NCBI RefSeq assembly: GCF_900101465.1
Contig: NZ_FMZM01000004.1
Coordinates: 47,279 to 111,278, forward strand
Reading direction: 5' to 3'
Source: Nocardioides lianchengensis
GTDB taxonomy: Bacteria; Actinomycetota; Actinomycetes; Propionibacteriales; Nocardioidaceae
Length of the DNA stretch: 64,000 nucleotides
Shown piece by piece: positions 52,689-62,476 of the stretch. The notes under the pieces were generated by a model. The model was given only the letters and a program-made list of their open reading frames with translations. It was not told the origin of the DNA and did no database searches. Made by a program: the position numbers and the translations under genes. Numbering within the stretch: position 1 is the stretch's first letter; each line of letters opens with the position of its first letter.

Positions 52689-54230
52689 ATGAACCGGTAC
52701 CTGAAGGACGTGGACCCGGCGGTCTGCTGGGGCTCGGCGGTGCTCATCGCCGGCTTCGTCGCCTGGGGCTTGGTCGCCCCGGACAACCTCGGCACGGTGA
52801 TGGGCGAGGCCACCGGCTGGGTGGTCGGCAACTTCGGCTGGGCGTTCATCCTGATCGCGACCGGGGTGCTGCTCCTCTGCCTCTACCTCGCGCTCTCGCC
52901 GTGGGGGAAGATCAAGCTCGGGCCGGACGACTCGACGCCCGACTTCCGGACCTTCTCGTGGGTCTCGATGATGTTCGCGGCCGGGCTCGGGGCGGGGCTG
53001 CTCTTCTACGGGATCGCCGAGCCGGTGACCCACTGGGCCAACCCGCCGCACGGGCTCGCCGAGCCGGAGAGCGAGGAGGCGGCGCTGACCGCGCTGCGCT
53101 ACACCTACTTCCACTGGGGCTTCAACGGCTGGGCGATGTACGCCGTCCTCGGTGGCGCGATGGCCTACTTCGCGTTCCGCAAGGACCAGCCGGTCCTGGT
53201 CAGCGCGACCTTCACCCCGATCCTCGGCCCGGACGCCCACCAGAAGCCGATCGGCCGACTCGTAGACGCGCTGGCCATCGTCGCCACCCTCTTCGGTACG
53301 GCGACCGCGCTCGGCCTCAACGGCCTGCAGCTCAACAGCGGGCTCGACTACCTGCTCGACGTACCCAAGTCGAACGGCGTGGCGGTCGCGATCATCGTGG
53401 TCGTCACGGGCCTGTTCATCCTGTCGGCGACGTCGGGGGTCGAGAAGGGCATCAACTTCCTGGCCAACCTCGGCTCGGTCGCCACGATCGTGCTGTTCCT
53501 GTTCTTCCTGGTGGTCGGCGGCTCCACCGTGCTGGTCATCAGCAACGGCATCGAGTCGATCGGCGACTACGTCATCCAGGTGATCCCGATGTCGCTGGAG
53601 ACCGGCGTCGGCGACGAGAAGTGGATGGCCAACTGGACGATCTTCTACTGGGCCTGGTGGGTCTCGTGGGCGCCCTTCGTCGGCATGTTCGTCGCCCGGA
53701 TCTCCCGCGGGCGGACCATCCGCGAGTTCATCGTGGGGGTGGTCGCGGCGCCGACCGGCTTCGGGTTCATCTGGTTCGCCATCGTGGGCGGGACCGGCAT
53801 CGAGCTGCAGCGCAGCGGCGAGGTCGACGTGCTCGGAGCACCGTTGGAGCTGTCCCTGTTCACCGCCCTCGACGTCCTCCCGCTGCCGGTGATCAGCTCC
53901 GCGCTCTGCATCATCCTGATCGCGCTGTTCTTCATCAGCGGAGCGGACGCCGCCTCGGTCGTGATGGCCACGATGGCGTCCCGCGGGTCGATCACCCCGT
54001 CGCGGATCGTCGTGGTCGTCCTGGGCGTGCTGATGGGCGGCATCGCCTGCGCGATGCTGCTCGTGGGCGGCCTCACCGCGTTGCAGCAGGCCGCCGTACT
54101 CGGGTCGGTGCCCTTCACCGTCGTGCTCGTCGGCGTGGCCTACTGCTGGGTCAAGGCGCTGCGCGAGGAGGGCCGTACGACCCCGGCGACGACCGAGCAG
54201 GAGCACGAGACCACCGGGAGGAACGCATGA
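52689..54230 (+). CDS. BCCT-family transporter (betaine/choline/carnitine)
   Basis: A 513-residue, twelve-helix sodium- or proton-coupled importer of compatible solutes. Signatures include FHWGFNGWAMYA and FYWAWWVSWAPFVGMFVARI (the Trp-rich substrate box on helix 8) and RGRTIREF. Ribosome site GGGAGGGG before ATG 52689. The short hydrophilic C-terminus suggests limited osmosensing compared with BetP. Coupled to the Hsp20 gene. Confidence 0.92.
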   Translation: MNRYLKDVDPAVCWGSAVLIAGFVAWGLVAPDNLGTVMGEATGWVVGNFGWAFILIATGVLLLCLYLALSPWGKIKLGPDDSTPDFRTFSWVSMMFAAGLGAGLLFYGIAEPVTHWANPPHGLAEPESEEAALTALRYTYFHWGFNGWAMYAVLGGAMAYFAFRKDQPVLVSATFTPILGPDAHQKPIGRLVDALAIVATLFGTATALGLNGLQLNSGLDYLLDVPKSNGVAVAIIVVVTGLFILSATSGVEKGINFLANLGSVATIVLFLFFLVVGGSTVLVISNGIESIGDYVIQVIPMSLETGVGDEKWMANWTIFYWAWWVSWAPFVGMFVARISRGRTIREFIVGVVAAPTGFGFIWFAIVGGTGIELQRSGEVDVLGAPLELSLFTALDVLPLPVISSALCIILIALFFISGADAASVVMATMASRGSITPSRIVVVVLGVLMGGIACAMLLVGGLTALQQAAVLGSVPFTVVLVGVAYCWVKALREEGRTTPATTEQEHETTGRNA

Positions 54231-54724
54231 CCGAGCGCCGCAACCCCTTCGAGGGCGTCACCGACCTGTTCAGCGAGCTGGCCCGGGTCCGCTCGACCGG
54301 CGTGCACGGAGGGCCCGAGCACGCCCTCACCCCGGCCGAGCGGACGCACGCCTCCGCGTGGGTGCCGGCCACCGACATCCTGGCCCGCGGCGAGGACCTG
54401 GTGATCCGGGTCGAGCTCGCCGGTGTCGACCCCGAGGACGTCGAGCTGAGCTTCAGCCACGGCGTGCTCACCGTGTCGGGGGCTCGCCCTCAGGACGCCT
54501 CCGAGGACGGGGTCGAGTTCCTCGTCCGCGAGCGCTTCTACGGCGCCTTCCGCCGGACCATCACGCTGCCCGAGGGCACCGAGCCCGACCAGATCCACGC
54601 CGAGTTCGACGACGGGCTGGTCGAGGTCACGGTCAGCAACGGCGTCAGCCCGGCCGACAGCACCCGCATCGCCCTCACCGACAAGTCGTCGGGCAGAACC
54701 TCGAGGACCGTCGGACGCGGCTAG
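54227..54724 (+). CDS. Hsp20/alpha-crystallin small heat-shock protein
   Basis: A 165-residue chaperone: alpha-crystallin domain about 45-145 (ATDILARGEDLVIRVELAGV, FRRTITLPEG, AEFDDGLVEVTVS). It holds denatured proteins. ATG overlaps the BCCT stop, so protein protection and osmolyte uptake are made from one transcript. No HAIR or CIRCE-like site is seen. Confidence 0.9.
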   Translation: MTERRNPFEGVTDLFSELARVRSTGVHGGPEHALTPAERTHASAWVPATDILARGEDLVIRVELAGVDPEDVELSFSHGVLTVSGARPQDASEDGVEFLVRERFYGAFRRTITLPEGTEPDQIHAEFDDGLVEVTVSNGVSPADSTRIALTDKSSGRTSRTVGRG

Positions 54725-54859
54725 ACGCTGGTTGAGGTGCGAAGGCGCCCCGCGCCTGAGCCTCGAAGCCCGGCGAGTCGTCCATCGGCCGGGGGACCAC
54801 CGGCCGTTTCTCGGCTCACCGGGTTTCGAGGCTCGCTTCGCTCGCACCTCAACCAGCGT
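54725..54859. repeat. Long inverted repeat, TGGTTGAGGTGCGA family, copy 2
   Basis: ACGCTGGTTGAGGTGCGA pairs with TCGCACCTCAACCAGCGT; inner arms GCCTCGAAGCCCGG and the GGGTTTCGAGGC side also pair. It starts directly after the Hsp20 stop and ends 8 bp before the sulfatase-modifying gene's stop, between convergent genes. Confidence 0.9.
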
Positions 54860-54867
54860 GAGGGGCG

Positions 54868-55764
54868 TCAGGCGTCGGTGGCGATCCGGAACCCGAGGTT
54901 GCCGGTGCTGTCGTCGGGCGACTGCACCTGCCGGGCGGAGACCCGGTAGCGACGGCAGTACGACGCGTGGCACAGGTACGACCCTCCCCGGCTGACCGTC
55001 TCGGCGCACCACTCCCACACGTTGCCGGTGGTGTTGTGCAGCCCGTAGCCGTTGGGCTCGTAGGCGTTGACCGGGCAGGTGCCGGACCAGCCGTCCGCGG
55101 CGGTGTCGCGGGTCGGGAAGTCGCCCTGCCACACGTTCATCCGGTGCTCCCCGCCCGGCTCCAGCTCGTCCCCCCAGGGGAACGGCCGGCCGGTCAGACC
55201 ACCGCGGGCGGCGTGCTCCCACTCGACCTCGGTGGGCAGCCGGGCGCCGCGCCAGGCGGCGTACGCCTCGGCGTCGAGGCGCGAGACGTGGACGACCGGG
55301 TGGTCGGCCCGCGCGGCGACGGACGACTGCGGGCCCTCCGGGTGCGCCCAGTCGGCACCTTCGACCTGGCGCCACCAGGGGGCCGCCGCCACGCCGCGGG
55401 TCGGCGGGAAGTCGTCGGGCAGGAAGGGGCCGAAGACGAACGACCAGCCGTACCGCTCCGCGTCCGAGGTGTGCCCGGTCGCGGCGACGAAGGCGGCGTA
55501 CTCGGCGTTGGTCACCGCGCATCGCCCGATCCGGTACGGCGCCAGCGCGGCCTCGCGCACCGGCCACTCCTCGGGGTGGTCGGGGTCGTCGCTGCCGACC
55601 CGGGTGGGGCCGCCGGGGATGAGGAAGAGGTCGTGGTTTCGAGACGGTTGCTGCGCAACCTCCTCAACCACCGGGGGCGGTGGTTGCTGCGCAACCTCCT
55701 CAACCACCGGGGGCGCCGGGCGCTGGTCGTCCGGGCCGCGGGAGGGGGCGCAGCAGCTGCTCAC
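54868..55764 (-). CDS. Formylglycine-generating enzyme (sulfatase-modifying factor)
   Basis: This 298-residue enzyme oxidises the active-site Cys of type I sulfatases to formylglycine. The copper-binding Cys pair is present as CHASYCRRYR (Cys265, Cys270), along with TNAEYAAFVAATGH, LPTEVEWEHAARGG and NVWEWC. GTG at 55764 overlaps the sulfatase stop by 4 nt. Residues about 16-40 are a tandem PPVVEEVAQQP repeat encoded by an intergenic-type repeat; the enzyme fold starts after it, at FLIPGG. Confidence 0.92.
   Translation of the reverse strand: MSSCCAPSRGPDDQRPAPPVVEEVAQQPPPPVVEEVAQQPSRNHDLFLIPGGPTRVGSDDPDHPEEWPVREAALAPYRIGRCAVTNAEYAAFVAATGHTSDAERYGWSFVFGPFLPDDFPPTRGVAAAPWWRQVEGADWAHPEGPQSSVAARADHPVVHVSRLDAEAYAAWRGARLPTEVEWEHAARGGLTGRPFPWGDELEPGGEHRMNVWQGDFPTRDTAADGWSGTCPVNAYEPNGYGLHNTTGNVWEWCAETVSRGGSYLCHASYCRRYRVSARQVQSPDDSTGNLGFRIATDA
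55635..55715. repeat. Repeat-family sequence inside coding region, 36-bp tandem duplication
   Basis: GGTTTCGAGACGG, then two copies with a 36-bp period (55646-55679 and 55682-55715) of a unit containing GCGCAACCTCCTCAACCACC. This is the right arm of the repeat at 35883-36008. Read in the gene's frame it gives 12-residue units PPVVEEVAQQP(P/S). Confidence 0.85.
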
Positions 55765-58064
55765 TGGTGGACCATCACCGCGCGGGCCCGGTCCTCGTCG
55801 CTGGCCCGCTCGGCCACGCCGTCGAGGTCGAAGCGGACCCGGTGGATCAGCCCCTCGAACCGGTTGTGGACCGGCCGGTAGTCGTCGGTCACGGGCGTGC
55901 CGCGGTCGACGCCCACGTTGAAGGTCTCGTCGAAGGAGAAGTAGTAGGCGGTGGTGACCGGGATCGTCCCGGTCCCGACGGCGACCCCGTCGACCTCGAG
56001 CGTCACCGAGGCACCGCTTCCGGGCGGGCCGCCGTCGTACGAGAAGCGGACGACCAGGTCGTGGCGGCCCGGCGCCATCGGCGCGGTGCCGCGCACCGTG
56101 GTCAGGTCGCGGCCGGCGAAGTTGTAGGCGTAGTGCGGGACGCCCTTGACGACGTACAGCGACCAGCCGCCGAAGCGGCCGCCCTGCGCCACCACGACGC
56201 CGCTCGACCCGGTGTGCACCTCGAGGTCGGCGGTGATCGTGTGGGTGCGGTTCTTGACGTTGGGCGCGGCCTCCTCCGACAGCCGGCGGACCCGCGGCCC
56301 GAACGACAGCTGGGAGCGGCCGGCGTGCAGGTCGAGTCGGCCCGCGACCTCGGGGTTCTCGCGCTCGGTGACCCGGGCGTCGAGCGGCAGCACGTGGTGC
56401 TTCTCGGCCTCCTCCAGGAACACCTGCTGCAGCGCGGCCAGCCGCTCCGGGTGCTGTGCGGCCAGGTCGTGGGCCTGGCTCCAGTCGGTGTCGAGGTGGT
56501 AGAGCTCCCACACGTCGTCGTCGAACGACCTGTCGCCCGAGCCGACCATCTCCCAGGGCGTGCCGTGCCGGGTCACCGCGGCCCAGCCGTCCTGGTAGAT
56601 CCCGCGGTTGCCGACCATCTCGAAGTACTGGGTGCCGCGCCGGTCGGGCGCGTCGGGGTCGGCGAAGGTGTAGCGCAGGCTGGTGCCCTCGATCGGCTGC
56701 TGCTGGACGCCCCCGAAGGTCTCCGGCGCGGGCAGGTCGGCGGCCTCCAGGATGGTCGGCAGCACGTCGATGACGTGGTGCCACTGGTGGCGGATCCCGC
56801 CGCGGTCGGCGATCTCGCGGCCCCAGCGCACGATCATCCCGTCCCGGATGCCACCGAGGTGGGAGGCGACCTGCTTGGTCCAGGGGTACGGCGTGTTCAT
56901 CGCCAGCGCCCAGCCCACGGGATAGATCGGGTACGTCGACGCGGACCCCAGCTCGTCGAGCCGCGCGGCCATGTCGGCCGTGTCGTCCTGGATGCCGTGG
57001 CCGACCAGGTGCTCGCGGAAGGTGCCGCGCGGACCGCCCTCGCCCGAGGCGCCGTTGTCGCCGAGCAGGTAGAAGAACAGCGTGTCGTCGAGGACGCCCA
57101 TCTCGTCGAGCGCGTCCACGAACCGGCCCACCTGCACGTCGGCGTGCTCGGCGAACCCGGCGTACGTCTCCATGAACCGGGCCGCGACCCGCTTCTCGGT
57201 CTCGTCGAGCTCGTCCCAGTGCGGCACGCCCTCGGCCCACGGCGCGAGCTCGGCGTCCTCCGGGACGATGCCGAGCTCCTGCTGGCGGGCCAGGATCTCC
57301 TCGCGCTGCGCGTCCCAGCCCTGGTCGAAGCGGCCGGCGTACTTGTCGCGCCACTCGGGGGCGACGTGGAACGGCGCGTGCGTCGCGCCGAGCGCGAGGT
57401 AGGTGAAGAAGGGGCGCTCGGGGGTGATCGCCTGCTGGTTCTCGACCCAGTCGATGGCGTGCTCGACCAGGTCCTCGGAGAGGTGGTAGCCGTCCTCGGG
57501 CATCCGGTCCGGCTCGACGGGGTGGCGACCCTGGTAGAGCTGCGGGTACCAGTGGTTCATCTCGGCGCCCATGAAGCCGTAGAAGAAGTCGAAGCCCTCC
57601 CCCATCGGCCAGCGCGTGAACGGCCCCGACGGGCTCACCTCGACCGGCGGGGTCTGGTGCCACTTGCCGAACGCCGCCGTGCAGTAGCCGTTGCCGCCGA
57701 GGATCTGCGCGATCGTCGCCGCGCTGGCCGGCCGGTAGCCGTGGTAGCCCGGCTTCGGCGTCGACATCTCCGACGTCACGCCCATCCCGACCGAGTGGTG
57801 GTTGCGGCCGGTCAGCAGCGCCTGCCGGGTCGGCGAGCACAGCGAGGTCACGTGGAAGCGGCTGTAGCGCAGCCCGTCCCCGGCCAGCCGCTCGGCGGTC
57901 GGCATCTCGCAGGGGCCGCCGTACGCCGAGGAGGCGCCGTACCCCATGTCGTCGATGAGCACGATGACGACGTTGGGCGCGCCCTTCCCCGGTCGCACCG
58001 GGCCGATCGGCCGGGCCGAGGTGTCGACGTCGAGCGGGAGCTGGGTGCGGTCCGGGCTGGTCAT
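55761..58064 (-). CDS. Type I (formylglycine) arylsulfatase
   Basis: A 767-residue sulfatase hydrolysing sulfate esters. LIDDMGYG gives two metal-binding Asp (38-39), and SLCSPTRQALLTGR holds the CxPxR modification motif with Cys76. GDNGASGEGG follows in the core. The C-terminal 190 residues form a beta-rich extension. No signal peptide is seen, so it is probably cytosolic, as is the coupled formylglycine enzyme. ATG at 58064. Confidence 0.92.
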   Translation of the reverse strand: MTSPDRTQLPLDVDTSARPIGPVRPGKGAPNVVIVLIDDMGYGASSAYGGPCEMPTAERLAGDGLRYSRFHVTSLCSPTRQALLTGRNHHSVGMGVTSEMSTPKPGYHGYRPASAATIAQILGGNGYCTAAFGKWHQTPPVEVSPSGPFTRWPMGEGFDFFYGFMGAEMNHWYPQLYQGRHPVEPDRMPEDGYHLSEDLVEHAIDWVENQQAITPERPFFTYLALGATHAPFHVAPEWRDKYAGRFDQGWDAQREEILARQQELGIVPEDAELAPWAEGVPHWDELDETEKRVAARFMETYAGFAEHADVQVGRFVDALDEMGVLDDTLFFYLLGDNGASGEGGPRGTFREHLVGHGIQDDTADMAARLDELGSASTYPIYPVGWALAMNTPYPWTKQVASHLGGIRDGMIVRWGREIADRGGIRHQWHHVIDVLPTILEAADLPAPETFGGVQQQPIEGTSLRYTFADPDAPDRRGTQYFEMVGNRGIYQDGWAAVTRHGTPWEMVGSGDRSFDDDVWELYHLDTDWSQAHDLAAQHPERLAALQQVFLEEAEKHHVLPLDARVTERENPEVAGRLDLHAGRSQLSFGPRVRRLSEEAAPNVKNRTHTITADLEVHTGSSGVVVAQGGRFGGWSLYVVKGVPHYAYNFAGRDLTTVRGTAPMAPGRHDLVVRFSYDGGPPGSGASVTLEVDGVAVGTGTIPVTTAYYFSFDETFNVGVDRGTPVTDDYRPVHNRFEGLIHRVRFDLDGVAERASDEDRARAVMVHQ

Positions 58065-58096
58065 GGTGGGCTCAGCCTAGAGACCGGGCCCGGCGC

Positions 58097-58477
58097 TCAG
58101 TCGTTGCGGCGCACCCGGATCGTCGGACTCACGTCACCCTTGCAGCCAGCCTTTCGGGCCACCTTGGCGAAGAACCGGCCCTCGGTGCCGGTGTTGCCGG
58201 TCGACCAGACGTAGCGGCCGCCCTGCAGGTCGGTGGTGTCGGTCGCCCACAGGTGCGGCTCGCCGGCGACCAGCTTGAAGACCTTGACCGTCCGGTCCTG
58301 GGCGCAGCGCTTCGGACGCGTGCTGCGTACGACGCCGGACATGTCGGTGCCGTCGGCCGTGATGGTGACGGTGACCTTGGCCCGGGCGGGCGCGGCCGGC
58401 GCGGCCTGTGCCGGCGCGGCCGCGGTGACGAGTCCGGCGGCGAGGACCGCCGCGGTGGTGAGGACCGAGAGCTTCAT
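58097..58477 (-). CDS. Small secreted protein, hypothetical
   Basis: A 126-residue protein with a clear signal peptide (MKLSVLTTAAVLAAGLVT, cleavage after AQA). The mature part is a beta-strand-rich domain with two Cys (RCAQD, AGCKG) likely joined outside the cell. ATG at 58477 with GGAAGG upstream. Function unknown. Confidence 0.72.
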   Translation of the reverse strand: MKLSVLTTAAVLAAGLVTAAAPAQAAPAAPARAKVTVTITADGTDMSGVVRSTRPKRCAQDRTVKVFKLVAGEPHLWATDTTDLQGGRYVWSTGNTGTEGRFFAKVARKAGCKGDVSPTIRVRRND

Positions 58478-58561
58478 GACGCACCTTCCCGGGGCGGCTC
58501 TCGCCCCTTCGAGGCTGAGGAGCGGCCGGGCCGGCTCCCGATACATCCGCCACCTGCGGAA

Positions 58562-58577
58562 CGGCGGAGGACCGCCG
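58562..58577 (-). terminator. Hairpin CGGCGG-AGGA-CCGCCG after hypothetical gene
   Basis: Perfect 6-bp GC stem, 8 nt downstream of the stop at 58585. No T-run, as is common for actinobacterial terminators. Confidence 0.4.
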
Positions 58578-58584
58578 GGACCCC

Positions 58585-58962
58585 TCAGAGGTGGTCGGGG
58601 ATGATCAGCGCGTCCGGGTCCTGGCGGGGCGGGACGTGCTCGAGCACCGTCTTCACCAGCGCCACCCGGGCGGCGAGCTGCATCTTGCGCTTGAGCCGGC
58701 CGACGTCGCCGAGGGTGCCCTCGACCGCCTCGGTGACCTGGGCGTCGGTGAAGGTCGGGCGGGTGCCGATCTCGACGTCGACGTCGGGCAGCGCGACGAG
58801 GGTGGCGAGCACCTGGGTGCCGAGCGAGTCGAGCAGCTGGTAGCGCTGGAACCGGGTCAGGCCGTCCCAGACCTCGTCCTTCTTGTCGGCCTTCCCGCGT
58901 GCGGCGACCAGCTTGGCGGCGCCGGTCAGCCCTTCCGTCATCTCCCGCTCGGTGAACCGCAT
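58585..58962 (-). CDS. Hypothetical helical protein
   Basis: A 125-residue soluble protein, Lys/Asp/Glu-rich and largely helical (FTEREMTEGLTGAAKLVAA, RFQRYQLLDSLGTQVL). I do not recognise a named family. ATG at 58962. It follows hairpins downstream of ppsA, so it likely has its own promoter. Confidence 0.65.
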   Translation of the reverse strand: MRFTEREMTEGLTGAAKLVAARGKADKKDEVWDGLTRFQRYQLLDSLGTQVLATLVALPDVDVEIGTRPTFTDAQVTEAVEGTLGDVGRLKRKMQLAARVALVKTVLEHVPPRQDPDALIIPDHL

Positions 58963-59018
58963 GGGCCTATTGTCGCGGGTCGGCGATCCGGTGGCTGGAG
59001 CCTCCCCCGGAGGGCTCG

Positions 59019-59110
59019 GTGAGTTTTATCGGCTAGCCGATGAAACTCACGCCGGGACGATGAACCTTTGTCGTCCTGGCGGGAGGTTCATCGGCCAGCC
59101 GATGAAACTC
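59019..59110. repeat. Three consecutive hairpins downstream of ppsA
   Basis: GTGAGTTTTATCGG-CTAG-CCGATGAAACTCAC (59019-59050, one mismatch), GCCGGGACGA / TCGTCCTGGC (59051-59080) and GAGGTTCATCGG / CCGATGAAACTC (59083-59110). The first and third share their arm sequence. They lie 13 bp after the ppsA stop: terminator-like, or repeat element. Confidence 0.75.
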
Positions 59111-59122
59111 TCCCCCGGCCCC

Positions 59123-61519
59123 TCAGCCGCTGACCTTGGCCAGCCGCAGCCAGGTGTCGACGACCGTGTCGGGGTTGAGCGACATCGACTCGATGCCGCG
59201 CTCCAGCAGCCACTCGGCGAGGTCCGGGTGGTCGGAGGGGCCCTGGCCGCAGATGCCGACGTACTTGCCGGCGTCGCGGCAGGCGGTGATGGCCAGGTCG
59301 AGCATGTGGAGTACGGCGGGGTCGCGCTCGTCGAAGCCGTCGGCGACCAGGCCGGAGTCGCGGTCGAGGCCGAGGGTCAGCTGGGTCATGTCGTTGGAGC
59401 CGATCGAGAACCCGTCGAAGTGCTCCAGGAACTGGCTGGCGATCACGGCGTTCGACGGCAGCTCGCACATCATCACGACCTGCAGGTCGTTCTCGCCGCG
59501 CTTCAGACCGTGCTGGGCCAGCAGGTCGATGACACCACGCGCCTCCTTCAGGGTGCGCACGAACGGGATCATCACCTTGACGTTGGTCAGGCCCATCTCG
59601 TCGCGCACGTGGCGCAGCGCCTCGCACTCCATCGCGAAGCACTCGGCGAAGTCCTCCGACAGGTACCGCGAGGCGCCGCGGTAGCCGATCATCGGGTTCT
59701 CCTCGTCGGGCTCGTAGCCCTCGCCGCCGACGAGGTTGGCGTACTCGTTGGACTTGAAGTCGCTCATCCGCACGATCACCGGCTCGGGTGCGAAGGCGGC
59801 CGCGATCATCGAGACCCCCTCGGCCACGCGCTGCACGAAGAACTCGCGCGGTCCGTCGTACGCCGCGATGGTCTCCTCGATGTCGGCGCGCAGCCCGTCG
59901 TCGAGCGCGGTCGGGTCGGCGGCCAGGTCGAGCAGGGCCTTCGGGTGAATGCCGATCTGGCGGTTGATGATGAACTCCAGGCGGGCCAGGCCGACGCCCT
60001 TGTTGGGCAGCCGTGAGAAGGCGAAGGCCTGCTCGGGGGTGCCGACGTTCATCATGATCTTCACCGGTACGTCGGGCATCGCGTCCAGCTCGGTGCGCTC
60101 GACGTCGAAGTCGAGGAGGCCCTCGTAGACCAGCCCGGTGTCGCCCTCGGCGCAGGAGACGGTGACCTCGCGGCCGTCGGCCAGGGTCTTGGTAGCCGAG
60201 CCAGTGCCGACCACCGCGGGGATGCCGAGCTCGCGGGCGATGATCGCCGCGTGGCAGGTCCGCCCGCCGCGGTTGGTGACGATGGCCGAAGCGCGCTTCA
60301 TGATCGGCTCCCAGTCGGGGTCGGTCATGTCGGCCACCAGCACCTCGCCGGTCTCGAACTCGTGCATGTTCTCGACCGAGGTCAGCACCCGGACGGCGCC
60401 CGCGCCGATCTTCTGGCCGATCGCGCGGCCCTCGACGAGCACGTCGACGCCGGTCGCGGCGCCCTTCGGCATCTTGTAGCGCTCGAGGGCGCCGGTCACG
60501 CGCGACTGCACGGTCTCGGGGCGGGCCTGGAGGATGTAGAGCTGCCCGTCGACGCCGTCCTTGCCCCACTCGACGTCCATCGGCCGGCCGTAGTGCTCCT
60601 CGATCACCAGCGCGTGCCGGGCCAGCTCCTCGACCTCCGCGTCGGTCAGCGACAGCAGCCGCGAGTCGGCGGCGTCGACGTCGACGAACTCCGTCGTACG
60701 GCCGACGGCCGCGTCGTCGGTGTAGACCATCTTGGTGGCCTTGCCGCCGACGCCACGCTTGAGGATCGCCGGCCGCCCCGCGCGCAGGGCAGGCTTGTAG
60801 ACGTAGAACTCGTCGGGATTCACGGCCCCCTGGACGACGCCCTCGCCGAGGCCGTACGCCGACGTCACGAACACGGCGTCGGTGAAGCCCGACTCGGTGT
60901 CCATGGTGAACAGCACGCCCGAGGAGCCGATGTCGGAGCGGACCATCCGCTGCACGCCCGCGGACAGGCCGACGTCGGCGTGGGCGAAGCCGTGGTGGAC
61001 GCGGTAGGCGATCGCCCGGTCGTTGTAGAGAGACGCGAAGACCTCGCGAATGGCCTGCAGGATCGCGTCGATCCCGCGGACGTTGAGGAAGGTCTCCTGC
61101 TGGCCCGCGAAAGACGCGTCGGGGAGGTCCTCGGCCGTGGCGCTGGAGCGTACGGCGAACGACGGCTCGCCCTCGGTCTCGGCGGCCAGCTCGTCGTACG
61201 CGCGGCGGATGTCGGCCTCGAGGTCCTCGGGAAAGGGCTGCTCGACGACCGCCGTCCGGATCTCGCGTCCGACCTCGGCGAGGCGTCGTACGTCGTCGGT
61301 GTCGAGGCCGTCGAGCAGGCCGACGATCCGCTCCTTCAGCCCCGTCTCCCCGATGAAGCGGTGGAAGGCGTCCGAGGTCGTCGCGAAGCCGTTGGGGACG
61401 CGCACCCCGAGGTCGGACAGCTGCGAGACCATCTCGCCCAGGGAGGCGTTCTTCCCGCCCACCTGCTCCAGGTCGGCGAGGCCGAGCTCGGAGAACCACC
61501 GGACGTTGGTGTTGGTCAT
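59123..61519 (-). CDS. ppsA: Phosphoenolpyruvate synthase
   Basis: This 798-residue enzyme converts pyruvate and ATP to PEP, AMP and phosphate in gluconeogenesis. Order: N-terminal ATP-grasp domain ([30 protein letters not shown]), swivelling phosphohistidine domain ([14 protein letters not shown], His423), and C-terminal PEP-binding barrel ([18 protein letters not shown]). Length is as in E. coli PpsA (792). Coupled to its regulator: the ATG overlaps that gene's stop. Confidence 0.95.
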   Translation of the reverse strand: MTNTNVRWFSELGLADLEQVGGKNASLGEMVSQLSDLGVRVPNGFATTSDAFHRFIGETGLKERIVGLLDGLDTDDVRRLAEVGREIRTAVVEQPFPEDLEADIRRAYDELAAETEGEPSFAVRSSATAEDLPDASFAGQQETFLNVRGIDAILQAIREVFASLYNDRAIAYRVHHGFAHADVGLSAGVQRMVRSDIGSSGVLFTMDTESGFTDAVFVTSAYGLGEGVVQGAVNPDEFYVYKPALRAGRPAILKRGVGGKATKMVYTDDAAVGRTTEFVDVDAADSRLLSLTDAEVEELARHALVIEEHYGRPMDVEWGKDGVDGQLYILQARPETVQSRVTGALERYKMPKGAATGVDVLVEGRAIGQKIGAGAVRVLTSVENMHEFETGEVLVADMTDPDWEPIMKRASAIVTNRGGRTCHAAIIARELGIPAVVGTGSATKTLADGREVTVSCAEGDTGLVYEGLLDFDVERTELDAMPDVPVKIMMNVGTPEQAFAFSRLPNKGVGLARLEFIINRQIGIHPKALLDLAADPTALDDGLRADIEETIAAYDGPREFFVQRVAEGVSMIAAAFAPEPVIVRMSDFKSNEYANLVGGEGYEPDEENPMIGYRGASRYLSEDFAECFAMECEALRHVRDEMGLTNVKVMIPFVRTLKEARGVIDLLAQHGLKRGENDLQVVMMCELPSNAVIASQFLEHFDGFSIGSNDMTQLTLGLDRDSGLVADGFDERDPAVLHMLDLAITACRDAGKYVGICGQGPSDHPDLAEWLLERGIESMSLNPDTVVDTWLRLAKVSG

Positions 61520-62373
61520 GACGACTTCCCTTCGGGCTGCCGGCGCCGGGACCGGGCGTCGGACTTGAGGGTCTGCAGGATCAGCGCGGAGATCTCCTCG
61601 ACGGACTTCGCCGACGAGTCGATGACCGGGAGGCGGTGGGCCTTGAACAGCTCACCCGCCCGGCGCAGCTCCCAGCGACACTGCTCGGGAGACGCGTACC
61701 GGCTGTTCGGGCGACGCTCGTTGCGCACCCGGCTGAGCCGGTCGACGGTGGTGACGAGACCGAAGCAGCGCTCCAGGTACGGCTGGACCGGCTCCGGGAG
61801 GCCGTCGGCCTCCAGGTCCTCGTCGACCAGCGGGTAGTTCGCGACAAACAGCCCGTGCTGGAGGGCGAGGTACATGCTGGTCGGGGTCTTCCCGCAGCGC
61901 GAGGGCGCCAGCAGGATCACGTCGGACTTCTCCAGCGCCCGCAGGCTCTGGCCGTCGTCGTGCTCGATGGTGAACTCGACCGCCGCCATCCGCGAGTTGT
62001 AGCGCTTGATGTCGCCGACGCCGTGCAACCGGGCGGCCTCGCGGACCCCCTGCTGGCCGATGATCGTCTCGACCTTCGCCATGTGCATCTCGAAGAAGTC
62101 GATGAGCGGCGCGCGCGTCTGGTGCAGCTCGGCCCGGACCTCGTCGGTCGCCGCGGTGCAGAACACCAGCGGCGTGATCGGCCCGTCCATCGCCTCGTCG
62201 AGCTGCGCCACCACACGGCGGGCGTCGTCCACGGTGTGGATGAATGGGATCAGGGTCCGCTCGAACCGCGTGTCGGGGAACTGGATGAGCAGCGCGTTGC
62301 CCATCGTCTCCGCGCTGATGCCCGTGCTGTCGGACAGGAAGAACACGGGTACGACGTCCTGCTCATCGTCCAT
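61516..62373 (-). CDS. ppsR: PEP synthase regulatory kinase/pyrophosphorylase (PSRP, DUF299)
   Basis: A 285-residue bifunctional protein that inactivates PEP synthase by ADP-dependent phosphorylation and reactivates it by phosphate-dependent pyrophosphorolysis. [16 protein letters not shown] opens the family; the P-loop is [15 protein letters not shown] (from residue 156). ATG at 62373. Adjacent to its target, upstream in one operon. Confidence 0.92.
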   Translation of the reverse strand: MDDEQDVVPVFFLSDSTGISAETMGNALLIQFPDTRFERTLIPFIHTVDDARRVVAQLDEAMDGPITPLVFCTAATDEVRAELHQTRAPLIDFFEMHMAKVETIIGQQGVREAARLHGVGDIKRYNSRMAAVEFTIEHDDGQSLRALEKSDVILLAPSRCGKTPTSMYLALQHGLFVANYPLVDEDLEADGLPEPVQPYLERCFGLVTTVDRLSRVRNERRPNSRYASPEQCRWELRRAGELFKAHRLPVIDSSAKSVEEISALILQTLKSDARSRRRQPEGKSS

Positions 62374-62476
62374 CGCGCCGTCCTCCGGGTGGGGTGTCCC
62401 GCAACCTACTCGCTGATCCCACCCAGTACCCCGGGTGTCCCGTGTCGGAGACGTCACATGGACAACCGGTCCCCCG

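Noticed and set aside
54868..57840. 990-codon minus frame that would extend the formylglycine enzyme through the sulfatase
   Set aside because: The upstream part is the sulfatase gene read in the wrong frame; the GTG at 55764 overlapping the sulfatase stop explains the real start.
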